Positions 53,646-63,374 are shown, counted from the stretch's first letter. The stretch: 64,000 nucleotides of DNA from SURF-55 sp040755195 (GCA_040755195.1 JBFMBL010000008.1:1-64000); one strand, 5' to 3'. Program-made: numbers and translations. Notes: generated by a model not told the origin, from the letters alone.

Positions 53646-54479
53646 CTACGGATACCGGTACCGCCTCAATTTAAACAAATCGGGATCCGATACTAAACTT
53701 TGGGTAAGATTGTAAGCTTCTTCCCCTCGCCAGTGGTCATGTCTTACCGAAAAATTACGGCCGCCCGCTATCGTCTTGCCCTGTTTTGCCAACCACTGAA
53801 TGCAGTCGTAAATATCGTCCATGGAAGTGCCGTTATTTCCCCCCGCCTCCATGAATTCGCGGGTTCTTTTATAGTTTATCCCTGCGTTTTCCGCGTTGTT
53901 GATGGTCTGCTTGTGCATCTTTGTTCTCGTCCATCCCGGACCTACAATAAAAGCGTTCAAATCTGAGCATTCATTGTCCAGGAGCTCACACATCTTCATC
54001 AACATTATTTTAGAAACGCAATATGCTGAGTAGTTCGGAAAAGGGTTATTGGTCCCCCCGCCGGCGAAAAAAACGGCGTGCGATACCTGACCCTTGCGGC
54101 GGTATGGGTACAAGGCATGCAAAACCCTGAGTTGCGCTGAAGAGTTAATAATCACTGAACGCTCCCACGCGTCGAACTCGGTGCTAAAAAAGTCCCCTAT
54201 AGGCTCCAAAGTGCCCACACATGAAACAAACATATCCCAAGGAAGAGACAAACGATGGTATTCTTCAATAACTGACCTTACGCTACCGGTATCTTTAACG
54301 TCGCAAGGAAATAGGTAAAGTCCCGGCTGGCCCATAAGGTCTTTAAGAATATCTGTACTCCTATACGTTCCGACGACGGTATAACCATCCCGGAGGTAGC
54401 GCCCTGCCAGCGCCCGGCCAATGTCGCTACTAATACTAAGTATGAAAACGGTCTGTGCAGGTAACTTGTTAGAAGACAT
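53646..54479 (-). CDS. short-chain dehydrogenase/reductase, atypical
   Basis: 277 residues, SDR fold with catalytic YCVSK and N-terminal FILSISSDIGRALAG. The usual TGxxxGIG is replaced by SISSDIGR, and no serine is seen at the normal catalytic position (FAGGGTNNPFPNYSAY). It could be a divergent sugar dehydrogenase. Substrate unknown. Confidence 0.72.
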   Translation of the reverse strand: MSSNKLPAQTVFILSISSDIGRALAGRYLRDGYTVVGTYRSTDILKDLMGQPGLYLFPCDVKDTGSVRSVIEEYHRLSLPWDMFVSCVGTLEPIGDFFSTEFDAWERSVIINSSAQLRVLHALYPYRRKGQVSHAVFFAGGGTNNPFPNYSAYCVSKIMLMKMCELLDNECSDLNAFIVGPGWTRTKMHKQTINNAENAGINYKRTREFMEAGGNNGTSMDDIYDCIQWLAKQGKTIAGGRNFSVRHDHWRGEEAYNLTQSLVSDPDLFKLRRYRYP

Positions 54480-54486
54480 TCTAAGT

Positions 54487-56607
54487 TTAATCTCCTTGCA
54501 CGTCTCTTAAAACGGATAGCAAATTTTGAATGGCCTTGTCATACGTATAGTTCTGAACGGTTTTCTTTCTCCCGTTTTCCGCAATCCTTTTTCTCTCACG
54601 CTCATTTTCTAAGAAGTAGTGCACCTTATCCAACAAATCATCCTTACTGCTGAAAGAAACAAAGTCCTCGCCCTCGACAAAGTAGTTGTCGATATTGTTG
54701 TAATCATGTTCTGCGGGAAGTTGCCTTGACATGTATAAGGAACCGCAAGCCATCGCTTCCAACGCCCGTTGATGCATTGTTCCATAGGGTTGAATCCCCA
54801 AAGTGATTTTTACCGATGAATATACCTTCGCCAATTCCTCCCCGTGAGCAGCCGTCCCCATAGCAAATTTCTTGAGTTGACAATTATTGACCCACTCCCT
54901 GCCCCATATCTTGAGGGAGTGACCGCATTCCGCCACCCAAACCAGAGGAATGGTTCTATGAAGCCGGTTCCCTACCCGAGAGCCGAATTCGTAAGCGAAG
55001 TCATCACTTATGTCAAACTGGAACCCACAACCTCTCAAGGCTTCCGCAAGCACATGCTTATAATCCTCAACGGTAAAAATCGGTTCCGATCCCTCAATCC
55101 TTCTGCGAGTTAATTTATAAGCTGAATAAAGGAAACCCTTGAACTTCGGCCTGATATCTTCGTCTTTTATTCGCATCATGTATTCGGAGACCAATGCATC
55201 GAGGGATGATTGAGGATCGCCGACGTGCGAAACATAGGTGATGTCGGACGCGTAACGAGCCTTTTCCGTTCCGACGAGGTCAATTTTGTCGAAAATAAGT
55301 GAATTAACCGGAATAATCTGGTCAAACAGGTTCGCTTCCGGGTAACCCAGTTCTAACATCTGGTCTTTAAGTTTGGGGGCTCCTACTAACACAAGATCGT
55401 TGTCCAATAACTTTTTAGCAGAATCCCTTGATAAAATGTTAGGCAGCGGATCCTGTACCCATGTTACACATAAAAACCCCTCCGGGATACCAGACTCCCA
55501 TTTAAAATGGTCTATTAAGAAAATTATGTTCGGCTTAAAATCAACAATTTTGTTATATAGTTCCGCTCTGAAGATCCTGTGAATATCTGATTTCTCAATT
55601 AACAAATCTGATTTTATACCTAAGTTGACGCTTGCAGATATGCAATCCCTTGTGCTGTATTGAAGAAAAGTCGTAAACCGGCAAGTGATAAATAAAATCC
55701 GCAAATCATTACTATTACAGAGGAATAAATCTTTGTAATAGCGATCGTCGTAATTTTTGAGAAGCTTAATTACCTGCGAGAGTTTTTCTTCCGTCTCCTT
55801 TTCTCGCGTTTCCTTTATCGTTTCGAAAAAGGATTGGACCTCTTCTTTAACAGCACTCCCAATGCACTTATTAGGAATTATGCTTTGATAACCCTTGAAG
55901 AAAGAAGCAACACTAAAATCCCTTCGATAATCGGGGAAAAATACAAACCTTCCCGTGTTGATTATCATCTCGTAATCCTCGAGCTGCAAATAAACCTGCA
56001 TTGTTGTAATATCAGTCCACACGAGATACAAGGGAACTTTTAGGCCATTTGACAGCGGCGAATAGGTTTCCTCATGGAGCGCAAGCAACTGTTCTTTCTC
56101 ATATATATCAAATGCAATGATACACTCGTTTGGGACCAGTGTACCCTGCTTATAGCTTTTGTTTCGAATGTCTATTCTTTGTATAAAAGTACTGTTTCCC
56201 TTATCAAAGATATAATAAGAAGAATCATTGCGCGGGACGCATATAAAAGGCAGGTCTTCGAAAGCCGGAAAAGAACCGATATAATTGAACTCGTAGGCAA
56301 GAAGATTTTTCACATTATTTTCGTAATTTTTTTTAAATCCTTCCATATTCGGCTCATAATAGGCTGCTAATAACCGGCTTAATAACTCCTCTTTTACCTC
56401 ACCTGTCAAGGTTCCCAAGGAATAGCACCTGACGAACAGGTCCAGCGCCTCGTCGTAATTACCCATTTTAAATAAAAACAGGCCGCCGTAATACAATACA
56501 TCCTGATCGCCGGGATGTTCTTTAAAAGCCCGGGTATAGCACTGCATGCTTAACAGGAGGTTATTTTCGTTCTCATACGCAAGGGCCTGCTCAAGCCATT
56601 TATTCAT
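54487..56607 (-). CDS. TPR-containing glycosyltransferase, CgeB-like
   Basis: About 706 residues. Residues 1-75 are TPR-like helices (YTRAFKEHPGDQDVLYYGGLFLFKMGNYDEALDLF), then an unassigned middle. The last ~330 residues resemble CgeB/DUF3880-type GT1-fold transferases (ITLGIQPYGTMHQRALEAMACGSLYMSRQLPAEHDY). ATG seven bases after GGAGG. A near-match sigma-28 -10 (GCCGATAA at 56630-56637) precedes it. It could be the flagellin glycosyltransferase using the nonulosonate made next door. Confidence 0.75.
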   Translation of the reverse strand: MNKWLEQALAYENENNLLLSMQCYTRAFKEHPGDQDVLYYGGLFLFKMGNYDEALDLFVRCYSLGTLTGEVKEELLSRLLAAYYEPNMEGFKKNYENNVKNLLAYEFNYIGSFPAFEDLPFICVPRNDSSYYIFDKGNSTFIQRIDIRNKSYKQGTLVPNECIIAFDIYEKEQLLALHEETYSPLSNGLKVPLYLVWTDITTMQVYLQLEDYEMIINTGRFVFFPDYRRDFSVASFFKGYQSIIPNKCIGSAVKEEVQSFFETIKETREKETEEKLSQVIKLLKNYDDRYYKDLFLCNSNDLRILFITCRFTTFLQYSTRDCISASVNLGIKSDLLIEKSDIHRIFRAELYNKIVDFKPNIIFLIDHFKWESGIPEGFLCVTWVQDPLPNILSRDSAKKLLDNDLVLVGAPKLKDQMLELGYPEANLFDQIIPVNSLIFDKIDLVGTEKARYASDITYVSHVGDPQSSLDALVSEYMMRIKDEDIRPKFKGFLYSAYKLTRRRIEGSEPIFTVEDYKHVLAEALRGCGFQFDISDDFAYEFGSRVGNRLHRTIPLVWVAECGHSLKIWGREWVNNCQLKKFAMGTAAHGEELAKVYSSVKITLGIQPYGTMHQRALEAMACGSLYMSRQLPAEHDYNNIDNYFVEGEDFVSFSSKDDLLDKVHYFLENERERKRIAENGRKKTVQNYTYDKAIQNLLSVLRDVQGD

Positions 56608-56652
56608 CAATGTTCCTCCTATAAGACCGTTATCGGCCGCCTGTCGCAGAAA

Positions 56653-57351
56653 CTAAAGCCCGCGAACAATCAATGCCTCTGCCAAAAAGAAATCGAGCGG
56701 ACCGTCTATGTCAACAGAACGGCGGCGCGGCATGACATAGGCGTATGTTCCCGGTCCAAACCAGGTTCTGCGCCCTCTGATAAAATCCCAGCGCGCCATG
56801 TATATGGACCCGTTAAGGCGGTAAAATTTCGGCAGTTCCTGTCTGTTGACGGATATGTCGCTTCGCAAAAAACCTTCCATGCAGCCATCTTCGGGTAAGG
56901 TGTTGCTCCACCAGGGGTGGTGCTCCGTCTCGCAGACGGAAACCACGGCGTCGGCGCCGCGCGCCACCAAGAGGTCCATCGCGCCGATAATGTCTTCAAC
57001 CCCTCGCAAGGGACTCGTAGGCTGTAAGATCGCAACACAGTCGTATTTCTTGCCCCGGCCTTCCAGCCAAAGCATTGTGTGGTGTAATGCGTCAATCACT
57101 TTGGCGGTATCCGTGGCAAGTTCCTGCGGCCTTATAAAAGGCACCTCCGCGCCCCCCTGCCGGGCAACGGCGGCAATATCCTCGCCGTCCGTGGACACCA
57201 TGAGGTAATCAAATGCCCCGCTTTTTTGGGCTGTTTCGACGGTATAAATCAAAAGGGGCTTTCCCGCCAGCAGCTTGGTATTTTTACCGGGTAGACCCTT
57301 TGAACCGGCCCTGGCCGGGATAAAGCCCAAAATTGAAAGACCTCTGTACAT
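56653..57351 (-). CDS. CMP-nonulosonate (legionaminate-type) synthetase
   Basis: 232 residues. NTP-binding signature FIPARAGSKGLPGKNTKLLAGKPLL and the block AILQPTSPLRGVEDI are those of NeuA/LegF/PseF CMP-sugar synthetases. Activates a nine-carbon keto sugar with CTP. Last enzyme of the nonulosonate pathway whose other genes follow upstream. Confidence 0.88.
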   Translation of the reverse strand: MYRGLSILGFIPARAGSKGLPGKNTKLLAGKPLLIYTVETAQKSGAFDYLMVSTDGEDIAAVARQGGAEVPFIRPQELATDTAKVIDALHHTMLWLEGRGKKYDCVAILQPTSPLRGVEDIIGAMDLLVARGADAVVSVCETEHHPWWSNTLPEDGCMEGFLRSDISVNRQELPKFYRLNGSIYMARWDFIRGRRTWFGPGTYAYVMPRRRSVDIDGPLDFFLAEALIVRGL

Positions 57352-57355
57352 TTCC

Positions 57356-58438
57356 TTATCCCGTCAACTCCATACTTTCAAAAAGTTTTAAGGTTTGCTG
57401 GTACTCTTCCCACTGCCCGACGTCGAACCATTTGCCGTGGTGCGGGTAGATGCCCACGCGGAACCCGCCGGCCTGGGCCGCAGCTATCATATCGGGCATG
57501 TCCACCGGTTTGCCCTTTTCGATTAGTTGCAGCACCGAAGGCTCCAATACGTAAAGGCCTGTATTGACAAGGAAGTGAAAATTGGGTTTCTCTTCGATCC
57601 AGAAGCGGCTTTCTTCCGTGTGCATCACACCGTACGGAACCACAAACTCTTTCAACGCCCCCACAATCGTTAGCGCGTAACGCCCCTCCCGGTGGTATTC
57701 AAGCAACTGGTTGTAGTTCATTTCAACGATAATATCGCAGTTGGTCAGCAGGAATGTGTCCTTAAAACGCTCCGTTAAAAGGGAAAGCGCGCCGGCGGTC
57801 CCCAGCGGCTCCTCTTCCTGCACGAAACTGACGTTGTAAGAGCGGCCGTTGCCGTTGAAATAAAGACGGATTATTTCGGCTTTGTATCCGAGACAAAGAA
57901 CAAACTCGCCGAACCCCTGGCGGTTAAACCGCTCCATGATCACCTCGATAATGGGCTTGTCCCGTAAAGGGATCATCGGTTTTGGCAGGATTTTTGTGAA
58001 AGGATCGAGTCTTGTACCCTTCCCGCCGGCCATTATCACCACGTTCTCCGGACGCGCTTCCACCTTGGAAAGGAACAGATCCTGCCACATGATCAGATTG
58101 ACCAGCCGGCCCTGGTCATCGGTAAGCGGAATATGCCGGATGCCATGCTCAACCATCATTTTACGGACAGCCTCTAAGGGAGTGCCGATGGGCAGTATTT
58201 TCGGACGCCGGTTCATTATGCGGTCGACAGGCTCACGCAGGTTTACCCCCTCGAGAAGCGCCCGGCGTACATCTCCGTCGGTAACGGTGCCCAGCAAAAC
58301 GCCCTCATCGTCGGTCACCAGCAGGATTTGCCGTGCGGCACGGTCCATCTTTTCGAGCGCACGGACGATCAGTTCGTCCGGTAATACCGTGACTTCGTTA
58401 AGCAGTTCAGGGCACTCCACCGCCAACACCCCCTTCAT
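57356..58438 (-). CDS. CBS-domain sugar nucleotidyltransferase (PtmE-like)
   Basis: 360 residues. A CBS pair in residues ~1-120 (LLVTDDEGVLLGTVTDGDVRRALLEG) and an NTP-transferase domain from ~130 (VIMAGGKGTRLDPFTKILPKPMIPL). The same architecture as PtmE, which makes GDP-glucosamine at the start of the Campylobacter legionaminate route. ATG at 58438 has no good site; a GTG six codons later follows GGGGG by eight bases. Confidence 0.82.
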   Translation of the reverse strand: MKGVLAVECPELLNEVTVLPDELIVRALEKMDRAARQILLVTDDEGVLLGTVTDGDVRRALLEGVNLREPVDRIMNRRPKILPIGTPLEAVRKMMVEHGIRHIPLTDDQGRLVNLIMWQDLFLSKVEARPENVVIMAGGKGTRLDPFTKILPKPMIPLRDKPIIEVIMERFNRQGFGEFVLCLGYKAEIIRLYFNGNGRSYNVSFVQEEEPLGTAGALSLLTERFKDTFLLTNCDIIVEMNYNQLLEYHREGRYALTIVGALKEFVVPYGVMHTEESRFWIEEKPNFHFLVNTGLYVLEPSVLQLIEKGKPVDMPDMIAAAQAGGFRVGIYPHHGKWFDVGQWEEYQQTLKLFESMELTG

Positions 58439-58440
58439 TA

Positions 58441-58486
58441 GTTCCGAGTTCCGAGTTGCGGGTTACGGGTTACGGGTTACGGGTTA
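58441..58486. repeat. seven-unit heptamer array at the end of the S23 gene
   Basis: GTTCCGA x2, GTTGCGG, GTTACGG x3, GTTAGG. The stop codon of the gene at 58477 lies within it. Inverted with respect to the array at 58885-58966. Confidence 0.93.
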
Positions 58487-58881
58487 GGCATCGGCTTTGA
58501 TTTCGGACTTTTTATTTTCAATTGGTTAAGATACTTTATAAAACCGCCGATGAGTTGCCCGGTTTCCGTAGCTGATTTATATAGCTGTTCAAATTGTGCT
58601 TCACTAATTAATCCAGCATCCATCGCGACGTAGATTTGGGCTTTCACTTCACCAACCGATCCCTTAGCAACTGAAAGAAAATAACAGAATTCATTAGTCC
58701 TTTTACGTTCAAAGCCCTCAGCGATGTTTGACATGATTGATATGGCAGCACGACGAATCTGGTCCCTAAGGCAAAAGTCACGGGCAAATTCACCAACCGA
58801 AGTAACCTGGTAAATTGTTTTCGTCAAATCACGCGCCTTCTTCCAGGCTTCTATATCCTCAAATCTTGTAAGCCGTACCAT
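58477..58881 (-). CDS. four-helix-bundle protein, S23 / 23S rRNA intervening-sequence protein family
   Basis: About 134 residues. Family hallmarks: FEDIEAWKKARDLTKTIY, QIRRAAISIMSNIAEGFERK, EFCYFLSVAKGSVGEVKAQIYVA, and a C-terminal helix. First known from ORFs inside 23S rRNA intervening sequences; now found widely with unclear function. ATG five bases after GGAGG, and that GGAGG is itself part of a flanking heptamer array. The C-terminus (MPNP, stop) reads into the opposite array. It splits neuB from ptmE and is unlikely to belong to the sugar pathway. Confidence 0.88.
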   Translation of the reverse strand: MVRLTRFEDIEAWKKARDLTKTIYQVTSVGEFARDFCLRDQIRRAAISIMSNIAEGFERKRTNEFCYFLSVAKGSVGEVKAQIYVAMDAGLISEAQFEQLYKSATETGQLIGGFIKYLNQLKIKSPKSKPMPNP

Positions 58882-58884
58882 CCC

Positions 58885-58966
58885 TACCTCCAACTCACAA
58901 CTGTATCTCCTACTCCCTACCAGGTTTCTTAAAAACTCGTAACGTGCAACTCATAACACGCAACTG
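58885..58966. repeat. heptamer arrays between neuB and the S23 gene
   Basis: Near the S23 start CTACCTC, CAACTCA; near neuB CTCGTAA, CGTGCAA, CTCATAA, CACGCAA, reaching the neuB stop codon at 58967. Complementary in style to 58441-58486. Confidence 0.8.
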
Positions 58967-59989
58967 TTAAATCATTTCCCAGGTGATAACCGTATCAGCG
59001 GGGATGTCGACCCGGGCCCGCCGACCGACAACAATTTCAAGCATTTTAGGCGGAATGCCCGTGCCGGGCCTTTTTATAGCCAGTTTGTCCGCCGAGACTA
59101 TTTCACCCGCAGTAATATCGCACGCGGCAATCAAACTGCGCCTCGCAACCTTCATGGTTTCCAGTTCACGGGAGGTAGGCCTTTTGTGGCCGTCCCCCAA
59201 CGCTTTCTCTACGTTGCGGATCGCCCGGATCATGGCCGCCAGTTCTTCGGGTTCAAGCGAGGCCCGGTGGTCTGGTCCCTCCATGTTCCGGTCCAGCGTA
59301 AAGTGCTTCTCAATGATACACGCCCCCAGCGCCACCGCGGCCACCGGAACCTCAATACCGGGCGTATGATCGGAATAACCGACCGGGATACCGAAAGCCT
59401 GTCTGAGCGTATCTATCGCTTTCAAATTAACGTCTTCAAATAAGGCCGGGTAGTCGGACGTACAATGCAGAAGGGTTATTTCAACAGACCTGCACGCAGC
59501 CCTTACTACCGCCAACGCCTCCTCGATCTCGCCGAGAGTAGCCATGCCGGTGGAAAGAATCATCGGCCTCCCCTTGGCTGCAACATACCGTAAAAAAGGA
59601 TGATAAACCAGTTCGCCGGAAGCCACTTTAAAAACCGGTACGCCCAGGTCGTCAAGAAAGTCTACACTAAATTTATCGAACGGAGTGGACAAAAACATAA
59701 TACCCGTTTGGTCACAATATGCCTTTAAACAGCGAAAATCTTCGTAGCTTAAAGTGAAACGTTTAATCATCTCAAGCTGGGTCTCTCGCGAGGCCGGCAT
59801 GTTTGCCCGCTGATAACCCGCGATTTCAGCGCTTTTCGCCGCCACCTCTTCCGGGACGAAAGTCTGGAATTTTACTGCGTCGGCGCCGGCTTTTAAGGCG
59901 GCATCGACAAGCTTTTTAGCAACGTCAACACTGCCGTTGTGATTTACCCCGGCTTCGGCGATCACCAAAACCCGTTCGGAAGGAATCAT
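58967..59989 (-). CDS. nonulosonate synthase (NeuB/LegI family)
   Basis: 340 residues. TIM-barrel condensing enzyme (VIAEAGVNHNGSVDVAKKLVDAALKAGADAVKFQ; IPVGYSDHTPG; GACIIEKHFTLD) with a C-terminal SAF/antifreeze-like domain (RRSLIAACDITAGEIVSADKLAIKRPGTGI). Joins phosphoenolpyruvate to a six-carbon amino sugar. ATGA overlap with the neuC-like gene. Confidence 0.92.
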   Translation of the reverse strand: MIPSERVLVIAEAGVNHNGSVDVAKKLVDAALKAGADAVKFQTFVPEEVAAKSAEIAGYQRANMPASRETQLEMIKRFTLSYEDFRCLKAYCDQTGIMFLSTPFDKFSVDFLDDLGVPVFKVASGELVYHPFLRYVAAKGRPMILSTGMATLGEIEEALAVVRAACRSVEITLLHCTSDYPALFEDVNLKAIDTLRQAFGIPVGYSDHTPGIEVPVAAVALGACIIEKHFTLDRNMEGPDHRASLEPEELAAMIRAIRNVEKALGDGHKRPTSRELETMKVARRSLIAACDITAGEIVSADKLAIKRPGTGIPPKMLEIVVGRRARVDIPADTVITWEMI

Positions 59990-61173
59990 TTACACAACTC
60001 CTCTTCGGTTGGGAAATCCAACTTCTTTTCAAGCAAACGCCGATCCAGCGGAACAGATTCCAGCACAGAAACCACCCGCCCGCTTACATTTCCGTCCCCG
60101 TAAGGGTCGTAGGGATTGCTCACATGCTCAACGCAACGGCGGAATTCCTCGTCATACAGAGCCTTTTGCAACCCCGCGGTGATCTCCGCCTTAATGCAAG
60201 GCACATCGATCACACTCCCCGCCCGCACCCGGCCTTTTTGCCTGTTCCCTATATTCACGGTGGGGACTTTAAGCGACGGGGCTTCGATGATGCCGCTCGA
60301 TGAGTTGCCCACTACCGCCGCGGAATACCTCATAACCCCCAGGTAGCCGCGTGAACCCAGGCTTTTATACAATCGGGCGTTTTGATTCTGTTCAACATAG
60401 CTCTCCCAGGCCTTAATGACTCCCCGGCAACCCACTTCCATTCCGGGGTAGGTAATGATCTGCCGACAATCCCGAAACTCTTTCAAAGCAGTTATCAGCA
60501 CGGCGACTTCTCTTTCGGGATCCTCTTGTGTCAAGGTTTCCGGATGGTAAGTGATTAACAGCGTCCGACGGGTGACATCGATGCCGAAAGCCGCTTTCAG
60601 TTCCTCAGGTGTCATCATTTCTTCCTTATGTATGTTTTCTACACCAGGCGCTCCCACGACGTTGATCCGCCATGCCTCTTCTCCCATCTGCCGCAAACGC
60701 CGGGCGTACTCAAAGGTGCTGGGGAAGTGAAGGTGGGCCATCTTCGCCGCAGCATGGCGCACCTGCTCGTCAAGCGCTCCTTCCGTGGTTTCTCCCCCAC
60801 AGAGGTGGGCAATAGGCACACGGTTGATGAGCGCCCCGACAAGTGGAATTAGCAAGTCGTAACGATCCCCCAGGATAACAACAATATCCGGTGGCTGAGC
60901 GGAAAAAAGGGAGGCAATCTCCGTTACACCCAGACCGACGGATTTAATGATGGCATCGGGACGGTCTGAAGCTTGAGCGCCGCTTACAAAAAAAGCGATC
61001 GGCAGACCGTCGGCTATTATCTCCTGCTTTGTACAGCCATAACCGGGGGCGAGATGAGCGCCGCCGATAGCAAGGCTTAATTCCAACCGGTCTGAGGCCA
61101 TAATACCCCTGATTATGGGTTTTAAAAGGCCATACTCGGCGCGTGAGGCTGAGAAGACCATTACCCGGCGCAT
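59986..61173 (-). CDS. NDP-GlcNAc-type 2-epimerase, hydrolysing (NeuC/LegG family)
   Basis: 395 residues. Family blocks FSASRAEYGLLKPII, VVILGDRYDLLIPLVGALINRVPIAHLCGGETTEGALDEQVRHAAAKMAHLHF and SSSGIIEAPSLKVPTVNIG. Releases the nucleotide and inverts C2 to give the substrate of NeuB. Starts immediately after the neuD-like stop. Confidence 0.9.
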   Translation of the reverse strand: MRRVMVFSASRAEYGLLKPIIRGIMASDRLELSLAIGGAHLAPGYGCTKQEIIADGLPIAFFVSGAQASDRPDAIIKSVGLGVTEIASLFSAQPPDIVVILGDRYDLLIPLVGALINRVPIAHLCGGETTEGALDEQVRHAAAKMAHLHFPSTFEYARRLRQMGEEAWRINVVGAPGVENIHKEEMMTPEELKAAFGIDVTRRTLLITYHPETLTQEDPEREVAVLITALKEFRDCRQIITYPGMEVGCRGVIKAWESYVEQNQNARLYKSLGSRGYLGVMRYSAAVVGNSSSGIIEAPSLKVPTVNIGNRQKGRVRAGSVIDVPCIKAEITAGLQKALYDEEFRRCVEHVSNPYDPYGDGNVSGRVVSVLESVPLDRRLLEKKLDFPTEEELCK

Positions 61174-61833
61174 TCAGAACACTTCCTTCAGCGACTTTAT
61201 GAACCTCGCCGGGTTCCCCGCAACCACGGTCCAGGGTTCCACGTCGTGGAGCACCACCGCTCCGGCGCCGACTACCGCACCTTCACCCAGGGCGACCCCC
61301 TGAATAACGACCGCTCCGGCCCCCACGTGAGCCAAACTACCTACGCGAACCCCGCCGCATAATACCGCGCCCGGCGCGACGTGCACGTGTTCGCCGAGTA
61401 CACAGTCATGCTCAACCACGGCAGCGGAATTGATAATGGTATTCACGCCGAACTCAACCCGCGGATTTACCACAGCGCCCGGCGCAATCACCAAACCTTC
61501 TACGGGAAGAACCCCATCCGCCACAATAGCAGCTGGATGAACTAAAGGAGGGGTGGAAAATCCCAGGCTATGAATATGCTCATATATCCGGCGCCGCGGC
61601 CTGTTGTCTCCCACTCCTCCCACACCCAAAGCGGCCAGTTTGACGCCCTGCTTCCACAGCGAGGGTAAAACGTTATCGTTTCCAAGATACCTAAACTTCA
61701 AACGGGCCGCAGGCGGAGGATTTCCAGGCGCGGTGTGGCCGGCTATTTGATATCTCCCGATTTTCAATATGATGTCGGCCACTACCTTAGCATGACCGCC
61801 CGCACCGATGATCACAATCTGTGGTAGGTTCAT
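61174..61833 (-). CDS. sugar O/N-acyltransferase (NeuD/LegH family)
   Basis: 219 residues. An N-terminal PglD-type Rossmann segment (IVIIGAGGHAKVVADIILK) and left-handed beta-helix hexapeptide repeats (GVRVGSLAHVGAGAVVIQG). In the legionaminate route it N-acetylates the 4-amino sugar made by LegC. Overlaps legC by 47 bases. Confidence 0.88.
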   Translation of the reverse strand: MNLPQIVIIGAGGHAKVVADIILKIGRYQIAGHTAPGNPPPAARLKFRYLGNDNVLPSLWKQGVKLAALGVGGVGDNRPRRRIYEHIHSLGFSTPPLVHPAAIVADGVLPVEGLVIAPGAVVNPRVEFGVNTIINSAAVVEHDCVLGEHVHVAPGAVLCGGVRVGSLAHVGAGAVVIQGVALGEGAVVGAGAVVLHDVEPWTVVAGNPARFIKSLKEVF

Positions 61834-62956
61834 CTAACTTCCACCTTGACAATAAGAGTCGGCATGTCTCACGAATATCTTCCTCTTTGAGAAAACTGGC
61901 GCTTGGAAGATTAAGCCCTCTTTCGTGCAAGGATTCGGCCACCGGACATTCTCTGAAGCAATATTTTCTATATGGCGGCTGACGGTTAATTGACTTGAAC
62001 AGAGGCCGCACCTGGACCCCCGCGGCCTTGAGTCTCTGCGCTACGGAAATCCTGTCTTCTCCAAACCGTTTGGGATCGATTAATACGGAAAAAAGCCACC
62101 AGCCGCTTTCTGCGCTTTCTGCCTCATGCTGCCATTCCAGTCCCGGCAGCCTCTGTAGAAGCTCCCGGTAAATCGCAGCATTACGTCGCTTAGTTGCCAA
62201 AAACTCCGGCAAGCGCTCCATCTGCGCAAGTCCGAGCGCCGCTTGTAAATTAGTCAACCGGTAGTTATAACCTATCTCTTGATGCTCATACTCTGTGATC
62301 CCCGGCATCCGCCCCTGGTTTACCAGCAAGCGCGCCCTTGCGGCCAGTTCCGGATCATCCGTCACCAGCATGCCGCCGCCGCCGGTTGTCATAACCTTGT
62401 TCCCGTTAAAACTAAACACCCCGATTTTACCGAAGGTCCCGACATGCTTGCCTTTATAGGTGCTTCCAAGCGCTTCGGCGGCGTCTTCAACGACGGACAG
62501 GCCGTGTTTGGAGGCTACCTTAACAACCCCGGTCATGTCGGCAGGGTTTCCGTACAGATGCACAGGAACGACCGCGCGCGTCCGCTTGGTAATCGCCTCT
62601 TCCATCGCGTCAACGCTGATATTCCACGTCTGAGGATCAACATCGACAACCACCGGTGTCGCTCCAAGGTAGACCACCGGATTCACGGTGCCGATAAAGG
62701 TAAGGGCCGGAACGATGACCTCATCGCCGGGTCTGATCCCCAAAAGCCGTAAGGCAAGGTGTATGGCCGACGTGCCGTTTACGGTGGCCACGGCGCACCG
62801 CGCTCCCACGTAAGCGGCAAAGCGCTCCTCGAACTCCCCGATCAGCGGACCCGCCGACGAAACGTAGCCGCTCTCGAGGGCACGCATCACGTATTCCCTT
62901 TCCAATTCGCCAATGTTCGGAGCGTCGATCGGAATCCGGATGTCTGAGTTGGTCAT
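61787..62956 (-). CDS. NDP-sugar aminotransferase (LegC-type, DegT family)
   Basis: 389 residues. PLP lysine Lys187 is present in SFNGNKVMTTGGGG; GTSAIHLALRLLGI and VEDAAEALGSTYKGKHVG bind the cofactor. Adds the 4-amino group to the keto sugar made by LegB. ATG four bases after GGAGG. Confidence 0.9.
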   Translation of the reverse strand: MTNSDIRIPIDAPNIGELEREYVMRALESGYVSSAGPLIGEFEERFAAYVGARCAVATVNGTSAIHLALRLLGIRPGDEVIVPALTFIGTVNPVVYLGATPVVVDVDPQTWNISVDAMEEAITKRTRAVVPVHLYGNPADMTGVVKVASKHGLSVVEDAAEALGSTYKGKHVGTFGKIGVFSFNGNKVMTTGGGGMLVTDDPELAARARLLVNQGRMPGITEYEHQEIGYNYRLTNLQAALGLAQMERLPEFLATKRRNAAIYRELLQRLPGLEWQHEAESAESGWWLFSVLIDPKRFGEDRISVAQRLKAAGVQVRPLFKSINRQPPYRKYCFRECPVAESLHERGLNLPSASFLKEEDIRETCRLLLSRWKLDEPTTDCDHRCGRSC

Positions 62957-62968
62957 GACTCCTCCGTC

Positions 62969-63151
62969 TAGTCCTCCATACTAGTCCTCGGTCCTCAGTC
63001 CTCAGTCCTCAGTCTTGGAGACATAAAGCATACTTTCTACGAAGACCCTCGTCGCCGACCCAGAACTTACCTTCTGAATCCCTTCTTTCTGTTCCCGGAC
63101 TTAGGACTCGAGACTCGGGACTTAGGATTTACGACTTGAAACTTTGGGCTT
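62969..63151. repeat. inverted heptamer arrays between the S23 pseudogene and legC
   Basis: 62969-63017: TAGTCCT, CGGTCCT, CAGTCCT x2, CAGTCTT. 63096-63151: CGGACTT, AGGACTC, GAGACTC, GGGACTT, AGGATTT, ACGACTT, GAAACTT. The two runs are complementary and would form a hairpin with an ~80-base loop. No intact gene in 62957-63374. Confidence 0.88.
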
Positions 63152-63362
63152 AGCAAGATACTTTATCATACTGCTGATAAGTCGCCCGGTTTCCGACGTT
63201 AATTCATATAGATCCGGCAAATTGTGTTTCACTGATCAGTCCGGCATCTTTAGCAACATAGATCTGAGCTTTTACTTCAGCCGCCGATCCCTTCGCAATG
63301 GAAAGGAAATGTCGAAACTCCTTGTCTCCCTTGCGCTCAAAGCCTTCAGCTATGTTTGACAT
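63122..63362 (-). pseudogene. decayed S23 / four-helix-bundle gene
   Basis: Conceptual translation on the minus strand begins MSNIAEGFERKGDKEF, continues HFLSIAKGSAAEVKAQIYVAKDAGLISETQF, then needs a one-base shift near 63225 to continue as DLYELTSETGRLISSMIKYL. This matches the intact S23 protein at 58477 from its residue ~54 on. The first ~50 residues are missing. The 3' end runs into a heptamer array, as in the intact copy, and its 5' side meets a short array (AGTCCTA, AGTTGTC) that adjoins the legB stop. Confidence 0.85.
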
Positions 63363-63374
63363 GACAACTTAGGA

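Noticed and set aside
56630..56660. Second sigma-28 promoter before the CgeB-like gene
   Set aside because: The -10 GCCGATAA is perfect, but the upstream element is TTTA and spacing is off by one, so it is not listed as a feature.
58477..58881. Four-helix protein considered as the Avd subunit of a diversity-generating retroelement
   Set aside because: No reverse transcriptase, template repeat or variable repeat is seen nearby; the sequence fits plain S23.
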